64,000 nucleotides of DNA from Ruminococcus sp. (GTDB taxonomy: Bacteria > Bacillota > Clostridia > Oscillospirales > Acutalibacteraceae): the NCBI GenBank assembly GCA_017411385.1, contig JAFQQF010000023.1, forward strand, positions 1-64,000. Direction: 5' to 3'. Below the pieces are notes generated by a model. The model saw only the letters and a program-made list of their open reading frames with translations, did not search any database and was not told the DNA's origin. The position numbers were made by a program, and so were the translations under genes. Numbering within the stretch: position 1 is the stretch's first letter; every line of letters starts with the position of its first letter. This document shows, piece by piece, positions 5,779 to 13,924 of the stretch.

Positions 5779-7799
5779 AAAATAGCGAAAGTCAGCTTCG
5801 GATAATAGATATGTCCAAGGAAAACAAATCGGAGAAAAAACGCAAGGGCTTTTCAATTACAAACAGTATGATAGCCAAAGTTGTAGCATTCTTGCTTGCG
5901 ATTATATTGTTTCTTACTCTTGCGGTGTGTGTAGTGTCTGCGATGCTGATGGCAAAGACGGAACTGTATTCCACTCCGAAGGCAGTTCTGCTCAGAGCAA
6001 ACTTCACTTCTATGGCAAAGGCGGAGTGTGAGAAGCTTATTCCGAGCTTTTTGGGGTTGAGTGGTGGATACAACAGCAGAGAAGAAGCTCAGCGTTATGC
6101 AGAAAACTACTGTGAAGGCAGCAGTATAGTGTTTGCAAGGTTCACGGACTCCAAAACCGAAGAGGTTGTGTGGGAATATGTGCCTCAGAATAATGTTGAA
6201 TACACCGATGCAACGGAGATATCCTTTGTGTGGTATGGGTACGACTATGCATCGTATGATACAGAAACAGGAGAAATGATTGATGACACCTATACTGAGA
6301 TTAATGTAGATTTGATAATCAGCACAGAATACGGAATTCAAGACGGGTTTTATACTGTTCAAAGGTTGTTTGACTTTTTGTATGCAATGCTTTATTGGAT
6401 TTATGTTGTCGGTGCGATTTCCCTTGTTCTCTTTATTGCTTGTGTGGTGTTTTTGTTGTGCTCGGCAGGACATCGTGCGGGGTGTGATGAAGTAAAGGCA
6501 GGGTGGGGTACAAGGGTTCCTTTTGATGTTCTCACAGTGTTGACAGCAGGATTTTCTGTTTCTTTTATTTATCTTTTCTTTGTTGTTGCAAATGAGCTCC
6601 TTTATTACGGAGAGTTTGCCTCTGTATTTGCAGGAATCCTTGTTACTGTTGCGGTTATGGCAATAATAGCTTCTGTCTGCCTTGGGTGGTTGATGAGCTT
6701 TGCGCTTCGGATAAAGCTCGGCAAGTGGTGGAGAAACACTGTGATTTTCTATGTACTGAGAGCTTTATGGCGATTTGCGAAGTTTATTGTTAAGGTGATG
6801 AGGGGCATTCCTGTTATATGGAGAACCTTTCTGTCTGTTGCGGGAGTGACTGTTCTGGAGTTGATTATCATACTCTGCTGTTGGCATGAGCCGGATAATT
6901 ACCTTTCCTTCTGGATAATCGAAAAGCTTGTGCTTGTACCGATTGTGCTCAAGTGTGCTTTTGCGATGAAGAAGCTTCACAAGGGTGCGAAAGCACTATC
7001 ACAGGGAGAAGTGAGCTATCAGGTTAACACGGAGAAGATGAGGGGTGACTTTAAGAATCACGGAGAGTACCTCAACAACATTGCCGAGGGAATGACTGTT
7101 GCGGTGGAGGAACGGATGAAGAGCGAGAGAATGAAAACCGAGCTTATTACCAACGTTTCTCACGATATCAAAACGCCGCTTACATCCATAATCAACTACA
7201 CGGACCTTATTTCCAGAGAGCCTTGCGAAAACGCAAAAATTACGGAATACGCAAAGGTGCTCACTCGTTCCTCTGAAAGACTCAAAAGACTTATTGAGGA
7301 TTTAGTGGAAGCCTCCAAAGCGTCTACGGGTAATCTTGATGTGCTGTTAGCACCTTGCGACGCTGACATATTGTTGACTCAGGTTGCAGGCGAGTATGGC
7401 GACAGATTAAAGGAGGCTAAGCTGGAGCTGATAGTTTCACAGCCTTCTGAAAAAGTGATGATAATGGCAGACGGCAGAAGACTCTGGAGAGTTTTTGATA
7501 ATATTTTCAGTAATGTGTGTAAGTATGCACAGGAGTTTACCCGCGTGTACTTATCTCTTGAAAGGGTAGGAGAGGAGGCGGTAATCACTCTGAAGAACAC
7601 CTCAAAAATGGCACTTAATATCTCTGAGGAGGAGCTTATGGAGAGATTTGTCCGAGGGGATAAATCCAGAAGCACAGAAGGAAACGGTCTGGGGCTATCC
7701 ATTGCACGGAGTCTGACACAGCTCCAAAACGGTGACCTTCAGGTATCCATAGACGGAGATTTGTTCAAGGTGACTGTGAGGTTTCCTGTGATGGAATAA
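5775..7799 (+). CDS. Membrane sensor histidine kinase with a multi-helix sensor region
   Basis: This 674-residue kinase is the partner of the overlapping response regulator. It has a membrane helix at 34-59, an extracytoplasmic segment of about 140 residues, then further hydrophobic segments near 204-228, 249-271, 283-309, 349-370 and 377-396, which is more membrane passes than in a standard kinase. A short linker leads to the HisKA domain with His463 in NVSHDIKTPLTS, the N-box DNIFSNVCKYA (575-585; Asn usually followed by A) and the G-box GNGLGLSIA (637-645). The layout resembles kinases of the VanS or lantibiotic-sensing type, which respond to cell-envelope signals. Its proximity to murE is suggestive only. 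A bidirectional terminator follows. Confidence 0.93.
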   Translation: MKNSESQLRIIDMSKENKSEKKRKGFSITNSMIAKVVAFLLAIILFLTLAVCVVSAMLMAKTELYSTPKAVLLRANFTSMAKAECEKLIPSFLGLSGGYNSREEAQRYAENYCEGSSIVFARFTDSKTEEVVWEYVPQNNVEYTDATEISFVWYGYDYASYDTETGEMIDDTYTEINVDLIISTEYGIQDGFYTVQRLFDFLYAMLYWIYVVGAISLVLFIACVVFLLCSAGHRAGCDEVKAGWGTRVPFDVLTVLTAGFSVSFIYLFFVVANELLYYGEFASVFAGILVTVAVMAIIASVCLGWLMSFALRIKLGKWWRNTVIFYVLRALWRFAKFIVKVMRGIPVIWRTFLSVAGVTVLELIIILCCWHEPDNYLSFWIIEKLVLVPIVLKCAFAMKKLHKGAKALSQGEVSYQVNTEKMRGDFKNHGEYLNNIAEGMTVAVEERMKSERMKTELITNVSHDIKTPLTSIINYTDLISREPCENAKITEYAKVLTRSSERLKRLIEDLVEASKASTGNLDVLLAPCDADILLTQVAGEYGDRLKEAKLELIVSQPSEKVMIMADGRRLWRVFDNIFSNVCKYAQEFTRVYLSLERVGEEAVITLKNTSKMALNISEEELMERFVRGDKSRSTEGNGLGLSIARSLTQLQNGDLQVSIDGDLFKVTVRFPVME

Positions 7800-7803
7800 A
7801 ACT

Positions 7804-7835
7804 AAAAGGACTGTATCGGTTGATACAGTCCTTTT
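7804..7835. terminator. Bidirectional terminator between the kinase and murE
   Basis: A perfect 14-bp stem (AAAAGGACTGTATC at 7804-7817 with 7822-7835) has a GGTT loop. T-rich tracts follow on both strands, so it ends both convergent genes. Confidence 0.85.
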
Positions 7836-7854
7836 GTGCTTTGATAAGAGGTTT

Positions 7855-9312
7855 TTACATTGATTTGATAATATCTGCGATAACTTCTCTTTCGTCAAGG
7901 TGGTATTTAACACCCTTGATTTCCTGATAATCCTCATGTCCTTTGCCTGCAAGAACGATGATGTCGCCGTCCTGAGCGTTCTCAATGCAATAACGGATAG
8001 CATCTACACGGTTAGGTACGATTACATACTTGCCGTCAGTTTTGTCAATGCCAACCTTAATGTCAGCGATAATATCGTTTACATCCTCGAAGCGGGAGTT
8101 GTCCTCGGTGATAACTGTAAGGTCGGAGAGCTTACCGGAAACTTCACCCATTTCATAACGTCTTACCTTGGGGCGGTTACCGCCTGCACCGAACATTGTA
8201 ATAAGCCTTGTGGGCTTGTATTCTCTCAGGGTTGTGAGAACATTTTCCATAGATACTGCGTTGTGAGCGTAATCAATGAGAAGGGTGTAGTTGCCGGGTA
8301 CAGGGTAGGTTTCAACTCTGCCCTTAACCTTAACGGTGTCAAGACCCTTGAGGAGAGCTTCGTCTGTGACACCAAAGTGACGGCATACGGAAATCGCCGC
8401 AAGAGCATTGTATGCACTGAATCTGCCGGGGATTGCAACGTCAACGCTGAGCTCCTTTACACCCTTTGTGTTGAAGTGAACACCGATGTAGCCTGCACGG
8501 GCAAGGAGAGTATCGCCGAAGCCTGTAAGGTCTGCATCCTCAGAGAAGCCGTAGGTTTCTACCTCGCAGGTACTGTCTTTGAGAAGCTCTGTGTAATTTT
8601 CGTCATCAATATTAATGAGTCCCAGCTTACTCTGTTTGAAAAGTAGAGCCTTGCAGGAAAGATATTCCTCCATATCCTTGTGCTCGTTTTCGCCGATATG
8701 GTCGTGTGAGAAGTTGGTGAATACTGCGTAGTCGAAGAGGATGTTGTCTGTACGATGCTGCTTCAGACCGATGGAGGAAACCTCCATAACCACAGCCTTA
8801 CAGCCCATATTAACCATTTTTCTCATAGCCTGCTGGATTTCGTAGGACTCGGGGGTTGTGTTGTTGGTCTTGAATATGTTGTTATCAATGATGATTCCTA
8901 ACGTACCGATTGTGCCTGTCTTGATGCCTGCACATTCAAGGATGGAGCGAATCATTGAAACGGTAGTGGTTTTTCCCTTGGTGCCTGTAACGGCTATAGT
9001 GGTGAGCTCCTTTGCAGGATGGTGGAAATACTCTGTGCTCATTGCGGAGAGGGCAACTCGTGCATCTGCTACTTTGATAACGGTAACCTCAGCAGGTACG
9101 TCAACATCATCGGTGACGATGAGTACGGTTGCTCCTTTTTCCACTGCGTCGGCGGCATATTTGTGTCCGTCTGTGGCGTAGCCCTTGATGCAGACAAAAG
9201 CACACCCTCCTACTACCTTGCGGGAATCATAGATAACATCACAGACATCTTGTGTGTCTGTGCCTTGAATAAGCGTATATTCAACCGAGCTTAAAAGGTC
9301 TTTTATTTTCAT
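7855..9312 (-). CDS. murE: UDP-N-acetylmuramyl tripeptide synthetase, probably meso-DAP adding
   Basis: The 485-residue Mur ligase adds the third amino acid of the peptidoglycan stem to UDP-MurNAc-L-Ala-D-Glu in the cytoplasm, using ATP. The P-loop is GTKGKTTT (110-117), the carbamylated lysine is Lys221 in CKALLF, and AGKGHEDYQ lies at 455-463. At the substrate-specificity site, where DAP enzymes have DNPR, this protein has DNSR (404-407). The Arg that contacts DAP is kept, so meso-DAP is the likely substrate, but the Pro-to-Ser change is unusual. The ATG has GGAGGT 10 nt upstream. It stands alone rather than in the dcw cluster and has its own promoter. Confidence 0.93.
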   Translation of the reverse strand: MKIKDLLSSVEYTLIQGTDTQDVCDVIYDSRKVVGGCAFVCIKGYATDGHKYAADAVEKGATVLIVTDDVDVPAEVTVIKVADARVALSAMSTEYFHHPAKELTTIAVTGTKGKTTTVSMIRSILECAGIKTGTIGTLGIIIDNNIFKTNNTTPESYEIQQAMRKMVNMGCKAVVMEVSSIGLKQHRTDNILFDYAVFTNFSHDHIGENEHKDMEEYLSCKALLFKQSKLGLINIDDENYTELLKDSTCEVETYGFSEDADLTGFGDTLLARAGYIGVHFNTKGVKELSVDVAIPGRFSAYNALAAISVCRHFGVTDEALLKGLDTVKVKGRVETYPVPGNYTLLIDYAHNAVSMENVLTTLREYKPTRLITMFGAGGNRPKVRRYEMGEVSGKLSDLTVITEDNSRFEDVNDIIADIKVGIDKTDGKYVIVPNRVDAIRYCIENAQDGDIIVLAGKGHEDYQEIKGVKYHLDEREVIADIIKSM

Positions 9313-9365
9313 AACCTGTTGTACCTCCGTATATATATAATATAGATTGTATGTCCCATATGCTA

Positions 9366-9394
9366 AATTTACAACTTTTCGCTTTGCTTGTCAA
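9366..9394 (-). promoter_or_regulatory. murE promoter
   Basis: The minus strand carries a perfect TTGACA (9389-9394), 17 bp, then TAAATT (9366-9371), 54 bp upstream of the murE start codon. Confidence 0.65.
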
Positions 9395-9710
9395 TCGAAA
9401 GATATGGGGTGGAATTGTCATATATTGAGAATAGAATGTGTACTTTTGTTAAAAATACCCTATAAATTGTGATTTTGCTTGTGAGAGCGTAGAGCTTTGG
9501 TGATTTTTTCATTGAAAATCAAAAATTTTGGCAAAAACTCCTCATATAGATAAAAAGAGTGTGACATATTGCACAAAAGGAGTGTGGTGGTACTAACCAA
9601 AAAACCAAGATAATTATTATGCAAAAATAACAAAACTAGAATAATGTGTTGTTAATTTAACCAAAAACAGACTTGAAAATTATTCTTTTAGATAAAAAGT
9701 ACAAAGGGAG
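9395..9710. other. AT-rich intergenic stretch
   Basis: No coding frame, RNA gene or strong hairpin is seen here. AGATAAAAAG occurs twice (near 9546 and 9690) and may be chance in such AT-rich sequence. It belongs to the upstream region of the maltodextrin operon. Confidence 0.5.
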
Positions 9711-9740
9711 TTGAAAAAACAGAAGGATTTGTGGTATTAT
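9711..9740 (+). promoter_or_regulatory. Promoter of the maltodextrin transport operon
   Basis: TTGAAA (9711-9716), 18 bp, TATTAT (9735-9740). A GTGAAAACGCGTA stretch begins 8 bp after the -10 and has the central CG of a LacI-family operator, but the dyad is poor, so I do not call a specific operator. Confidence 0.55.
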
Positions 9741-9848
9741 TACTTTAGTGAAAACGCGTATTTATTGTGGTAAAGGATAAGTGCGCGGCACTGGGCATAT
9801 CTGTAAGTATGCCGATTAAAATATTTTATTACAAAGGAGTTTTTTACC

Positions 9849-11210
9849 ATGAAGACAAGAAAGATTCTTGCTCTGCTTCTTGCTGTTCTGATGACAATCG
9901 GTTGTCTTGCAGCATGTACCGGTAACGGCGGCGAACAGACAGATCCCGCTGGCAGCCAGACAGAAACACAGGGTACTGTTGACAACGACGCAGCAGCTGC
10001 AGCAGCAAACGCATTCAACGCTGATTTTATCAGCGAGTGGGGCCAGTTCGTAGCTGACAACGAAGGCACAGAAATCAACCTCAGAATTTGGGCTCCCAAC
10101 CTTGCTCAGGACGTAGTTAAGGCAGAGGCAGCAAAGTTTGCTGAGATGTTCAAGGATTACTTCACAACTAACATTACTGTTGAGATTCAGGAAGAGGGCG
10201 ACACAGCAAGCCAGGTTATCAATGACCCCAAGAAGGCTGCTGACGTTTATTCCTTCCCCTCAGACCAGCTCAACAAGCTCGTTAACGCTGAGGCTATTGC
10301 TTCCGTAGCATTCTCTGACGAGGTTGCAGTTCTTAACACAGCAAACTCCGTTTCCGCTGCTACAATCGACGGCACACTTTATGCTTACCCCTCCACAGTT
10401 AACAGCTACTTCCTCGCTTATGATAAGAGAGTTATCACAGACGAGGACGCTAAGACACTTGAGGGTCTTCTCGCAGCATGTAAGGCAGCAGACAAGAAGT
10501 TCACATTCGATTCCGGTAACAGCTACTTTGCTTGCACATACCTCTACACCGGCGGTCTTCAGACTCTCGGCTATCAGGAGGATGGTCTTACTCAGAAGTT
10601 CAACGAGTATGACATCGACGAAGTAACAAACACAGTTAAGGCTTTTGCTGACCTCTTCAAGTCCTACAAGGGCACATTTGAGAGCGTTTCCACAACAGGC
10701 TTTGCTGACGGTGTTAAGGTTGATCCTACAACAGTTGCAGCAGGTGTTGTTGGTAGCTGGGACGTTGCTTCCATCAACCAGATTCTTGGCGACAACGTAG
10801 GTTATGCAATCCTTCCCACAATCAACGTTAACGGTACTGACAAGCCCATGATCAACATGTTCGGTTACAAGTACTTCGGTGTTAACAGCCAGTCCGCAGC
10901 TCCCTATGCAGCTCAGCTTCTCTCATACTGGCTCACAGGTGAGGAGTGCCAGATCGACAGAGCTAAGCAGCTTGATTGGGGTCCCCTCAACATCAAGGCT
11001 CAGGAAATCGACGAGGTTAAGAATGATGCTGCTATGACAGCTGTTCTTGCACAGTCTGAGAACTCCATGCCTCAGGTTAGCCTTGCACAGACCTTCTGGA
11101 CTCCCCTTGACGGTCTTGGCAAGTACGTTGCTGACGATTCCAAGTCCTTCTCATTCGAAGAGGTTAAGGAGCAGGTAGAGGCTTGTATCGTAAACATTCT
11201 TGACGAGTAA
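9849..11210 (+). CDS. Carbohydrate (maltodextrin-type) ABC transporter binding lipoprotein
   Basis: This 453-residue extracellular solute-binding protein captures a sugar and delivers it to the permeases encoded downstream. It has a lipoprotein signal peptide (lipobox LAAC, Cys23), a low-complexity Thr/Gln/Glu linker, then the MalE-type family-1 fold with the stretch FGYKYFGVNSQSAAP near residue 338 and the C-terminal LAQTFWTPLDGLGKYV typical of maltose/maltodextrin binders. AAGGAG lies upstream of the ATG. The promoter is at 9711-9740. A hairpin after the gene (11250-11285) probably reduces read-through, giving more binding protein than permease. Codon use is strongly biased, consistent with high expression. 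Substrate assignment rests on family resemblance and the amylase downstream. Confidence 0.9.
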   Translation: MKTRKILALLLAVLMTIGCLAACTGNGGEQTDPAGSQTETQGTVDNDAAAAAANAFNADFISEWGQFVADNEGTEINLRIWAPNLAQDVVKAEAAKFAEMFKDYFTTNITVEIQEEGDTASQVINDPKKAADVYSFPSDQLNKLVNAEAIASVAFSDEVAVLNTANSVSAATIDGTLYAYPSTVNSYFLAYDKRVITDEDAKTLEGLLAACKAADKKFTFDSGNSYFACTYLYTGGLQTLGYQEDGLTQKFNEYDIDEVTNTVKAFADLFKSYKGTFESVSTTGFADGVKVDPTTVAAGVVGSWDVASINQILGDNVGYAILPTINVNGTDKPMINMFGYKYFGVNSQSAAPYAAQLLSYWLTGEECQIDRAKQLDWGPLNIKAQEIDEVKNDAAMTAVLAQSENSMPQVSLAQTFWTPLDGLGKYVADDSKSFSFEEVKEQVEACIVNILDE

Positions 11211-11249
11211 TTTTGTCGGAAGATACAAAACTAATTTAAACTAATAATT

Positions 11250-11291
11250 GGAGTAGCTCGGGCTTTACAGGGCGCGGGCTGCTCCTTTGTT
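11250..11291 (+). terminator. Attenuator between the binding protein and permease genes
   Basis: GGAGTAGC (11250-11257) pairs with GCTGCTCC (11278-11285) and is followed by TTTGTT. The U-tract is weak, so a partial terminator that sets the ratio of binding protein to permeases is likely. Confidence 0.6.
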
Positions 11292-11344
11292 AACTCAATT
11301 GTCAGATTTATCTAATTAGTTAGATAAAGGAGAGTGATGCAGGA

Positions 11345-12880
11345 ATGAAATATACCGAATATATGGCGCTCAATCCTCTGCAGCGCTTCTGGTATAATTT
11401 TAAAAACTTTATAGTTTCAATTCCCAGAGGCATCGGCAATTTCTTCAAGGCTATCGGCAACGGAATTGTCAATTTCTTTAAGGGGCTCGGTAAAGGCATT
11501 ACAGAATTCGTAATGGGCTTTATCCGCGGTGATATCTTCACCAAAATTTCTTATTTTATTATGGGCTTCGGCAACATTTGCCGCGGTCAGGTTATTAAGG
11601 GTATTATGTTCCTCCTCATTGAGGTAGGCTACATATTCTTTATGGTTTTCTTCGGTGCAGACTACTTAAGCATGTTCACAACTCTCCGCGCTGTACGCGG
11701 TGAGCCTGTAGAAACCATTCTGCCCGGTGGCAAGGTAGACGTAAGACCCGGTGAAATCGAGGTATACAGCTACCAGATTCTCCTCTTCGGTATCCTTGCT
11801 ATCTTAGTTACAGTTGCATTTATTGCACTTTATTTTGTAAGCACAAAGTCTGCAAGAACTGTAGATGCTATGGTTAAGAACGGCGAGAAAGTTCCCAAGT
11901 TCCGCGATGAGCTCAAGGACCTTCTTGATTCCAAGTTCCACGCAACTCTTCTTGCAACTCCTATTGTTCTTATCTGTGTGTTTGTTTTGCTTCCCTTGCT
12001 GTTTATGATTGTAATGGCATTCACAGGATTCTCAGGCGCAGAGAAGAGCTATGTTGACTTCGGTTGGGTAGGCTTCCAGCAGTTTGCTGAAATCTTCAAG
12101 ACTTCAGAAACCGGTGCTTCCATGGGTTCAACCTTTGCTAAGGTTACCGGCTGGACACTTATCTGGGCAGTTTGTGCTACATTCTCTAACTATATCCTTG
12201 GTATGGTTATTGCTCTTATGATTAACAAGAAGGGTATCAAGCTCAAGAAGCTGTGGAGAACAATGTTCGTTATGACAGTTGCTGTTCCTCAGTTCGTTAC
12301 ACTTCTGCTTATGGCTCAGATTCTCGGACCTTATGATTACAGCCCGATGAACCTGATTTTTGCAAAGCTGTTCGGTTCAACAGAAGCCATCGACTTCTTG
12401 GGTTCAACCGTAAACAACGGTTTGCTCCCCAGAATTATGGTTATTGTTGTTAACTGTTGGGTTGGTATTCCTTACACAATCCTGATGACATCAGGTATTC
12501 TTATGAACATTCCCGAAGACCTGTATGAAAGTGCACGTATCGACGGTGCTGGCCCTGTTAAGAGCTTCACCAAGATTACACTTCCCTACATGCTCTTCGT
12601 TACTACACCCTACCTTATCACTCAGTTTATCGGCAACGTAAATAACTTCAACGTTATCTTCCTGTTGACAAACGGTGGTCCTGTAAACAACCTTCAGTAC
12701 AGAAAAGGTATGGGACATACGGACTTGCTGATTACCTTGCTTTACAAGCTGTCAATCAACGACAAGCTGTACGGTATGGGTGCCGCAATCGGTATTCTGG
12801 TATTTATTGTTTGTGCAACACTTTCTCTTGTAACATTCAATATGACCAAGTCGGCAAAGAATGAGGAGGAGTTCTCATGA
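11345..12880 (+). CDS. Maltodextrin ABC transporter permease, MalF type
   Basis: This 511-residue inner-membrane permease has the cytoplasmic EAA loop, ARIDGAGPVKSFTKITLP, about residue 398 onward, which docks the ATPase. Before the first membrane helix there is an unusual N-terminal stretch with repeated amphipathic motifs (GNFFKAIGNG, VNFFKGLGKG, near 30-55). Hydrophobic segments follow at about 85-100, 135-160, 198-222, 270-300 and beyond. The start ATG at 11345 has AGGAGAG about 11 nt upstream. It overlaps the second permease gene by 4 nt. No ATPase gene is present in this window, so a shared MsmX-like ATPase encoded elsewhere probably powers the transporter. Confidence 0.9.
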   Translation: MKYTEYMALNPLQRFWYNFKNFIVSIPRGIGNFFKAIGNGIVNFFKGLGKGITEFVMGFIRGDIFTKISYFIMGFGNICRGQVIKGIMFLLIEVGYIFFMVFFGADYLSMFTTLRAVRGEPVETILPGGKVDVRPGEIEVYSYQILLFGILAILVTVAFIALYFVSTKSARTVDAMVKNGEKVPKFRDELKDLLDSKFHATLLATPIVLICVFVLLPLLFMIVMAFTGFSGAEKSYVDFGWVGFQQFAEIFKTSETGASMGSTFAKVTGWTLIWAVCATFSNYILGMVIALMINKKGIKLKKLWRTMFVMTVAVPQFVTLLLMAQILGPYDYSPMNLIFAKLFGSTEAIDFLGSTVNNGLLPRIMVIVVNCWVGIPYTILMTSGILMNIPEDLYESARIDGAGPVKSFTKITLPYMLFVTTPYLITQFIGNVNNFNVIFLLTNGGPVNNLQYRKGMGHTDLLITLLYKLSINDKLYGMGAAIGILVFIVCATLSLVTFNMTKSAKNEEEFS

Positions 12881-13752
12881 TAAAAAGCTACAAACTCAGA
12901 AGAGGTATCGCTAATACCTTTATCTATGTGGTTCTCGCAGTATTGAGCCTTGTATGGATTTTCCCCTTGGTTTGGCTCGTGCTCCACTCTTTCCGAATCA
13001 ATCCAATTGATCCCACGATTGCACCTGTAATCAACTATCATGGTATTTTTCCCAAGTTCAACGAATTAGGCTTTGATAACTATATCAGCCTTTTCAGAGA
13101 TACAGAGTATCTTGTATGGTTCAAGAACACATTCATTGTTGCTGTGTTCAGCTGTATCATCTCAACACTTTCTGTTCTGATGGTAGCATACGCATTCAGC
13201 CGTCTGAGATTTAAGGCTCGTAAGCCCTTCATCAATGTTGGTATGATTATGGGTATGTTCCCCGGCTTTATGACCACTATCGCTCTGTATCACATCCTTG
13301 ACATCTTAGGTCTTGGCAGAACACACGTTGGTCTTGTTCTCTGTTATAGTGGTGGTGCAGGTCTTGGTTATCTTGTTGCTAAGGGCTTCTTCGATACTAT
13401 TCCCAGAGCTCTTGACGAGGCTGCAACCATTGACGGTGCTAATAAGAACCAGATTTTCTGGAAGATTATTCTTCCTATGTCCAAGCCTATCGTTATTTAC
13501 ACAGTTCTCACATCCTTCATCGGTCCTTGGTGTGACTTCATTCTCGTAGATATCCTTATGGGTAACGAGCGTCAGCTGTGGACAGTTTCAAGAGGTCTGA
13601 GAGAATGGACTAACTATCAGAATATGTCTAACGGCTCATTCAGATGGTTCCTGTCCGGTTCAGTTGTTGTTGCTATTCCTATCACAGCACTGTTCCTGTA
13701 TATGCAGAAGTACTACGTTGAAGGCGTTACAGCCGGTGGCGTTAAGGGTTAA
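12877..13752 (+). CDS. Maltodextrin ABC transporter permease, MalG type
   Basis: This 291-residue permease is the partner of the preceding MalF-like subunit. It has six expected membrane helices starting at about 15-37, and the EAA loop DEAATIDGANKNQIFWKIILP (about 178-198) contacts the ATPase. The ATG overlaps the previous stop (ATGA), showing translational coupling. A GC-rich terminator at 13804 follows, so the amylase gene downstream is probably transcribed partly by read-through or from its own promoter. Confidence 0.92.
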   Translation: MIKSYKLRRGIANTFIYVVLAVLSLVWIFPLVWLVLHSFRINPIDPTIAPVINYHGIFPKFNELGFDNYISLFRDTEYLVWFKNTFIVAVFSCIISTLSVLMVAYAFSRLRFKARKPFINVGMIMGMFPGFMTTIALYHILDILGLGRTHVGLVLCYSGGAGLGYLVAKGFFDTIPRALDEAATIDGANKNQIFWKIILPMSKPIVIYTVLTSFIGPWCDFILVDILMGNERQLWTVSRGLREWTNYQNMSNGSFRWFLSGSVVVAIPITALFLYMQKYYVEGVTAGGVKG

Positions 13753-13803
13753 TTCCCTGTACTTCGGTGCTCTCTTTCGAGCATCACTAACCTTTAACAA
13801 TAA

Positions 13804-13836
13804 GGCGGCTGCCGCGTGGCGGCCGCCCTTTTGTTT
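13804..13836 (+). terminator. Strong terminator after the transport genes
   Basis: GGCGGCTGCC (13804-13813) and GGCGGCCGCC (13818-13827) form a 10-bp GC stem with a 4-nt loop, followed by CTTTTGTTT. Confidence 0.85.
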
Positions 13837-13924
13837 GATAAACTCTGAAAATTATGAGCATTGCCGTATTAGTGCATTTGTTTTAACTGCTCTTAATAAT
13901 ATAAAACTTACAGGAGGCATGAAA

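Noticed and set aside
7900..8646. A 248-codon frame antisense to murE
   Set aside because: It is a shadow of the murE reading frame, with no ribosome site or independent motif.
9749..9761. LacI-family or CcpA operator just downstream of the maltodextrin promoter
   Set aside because: GTGAAAACGCGTA has a central CG, but the right half does not complete the dyad. One imperfect site is not enough.
13664..13924. Longer N-terminus for the GH13 lipoprotein, reaching into the permease gene
   Set aside because: The extension crosses a strong terminator and precedes a perfect lipoprotein signal that begins at 13925 behind AGGAGG.
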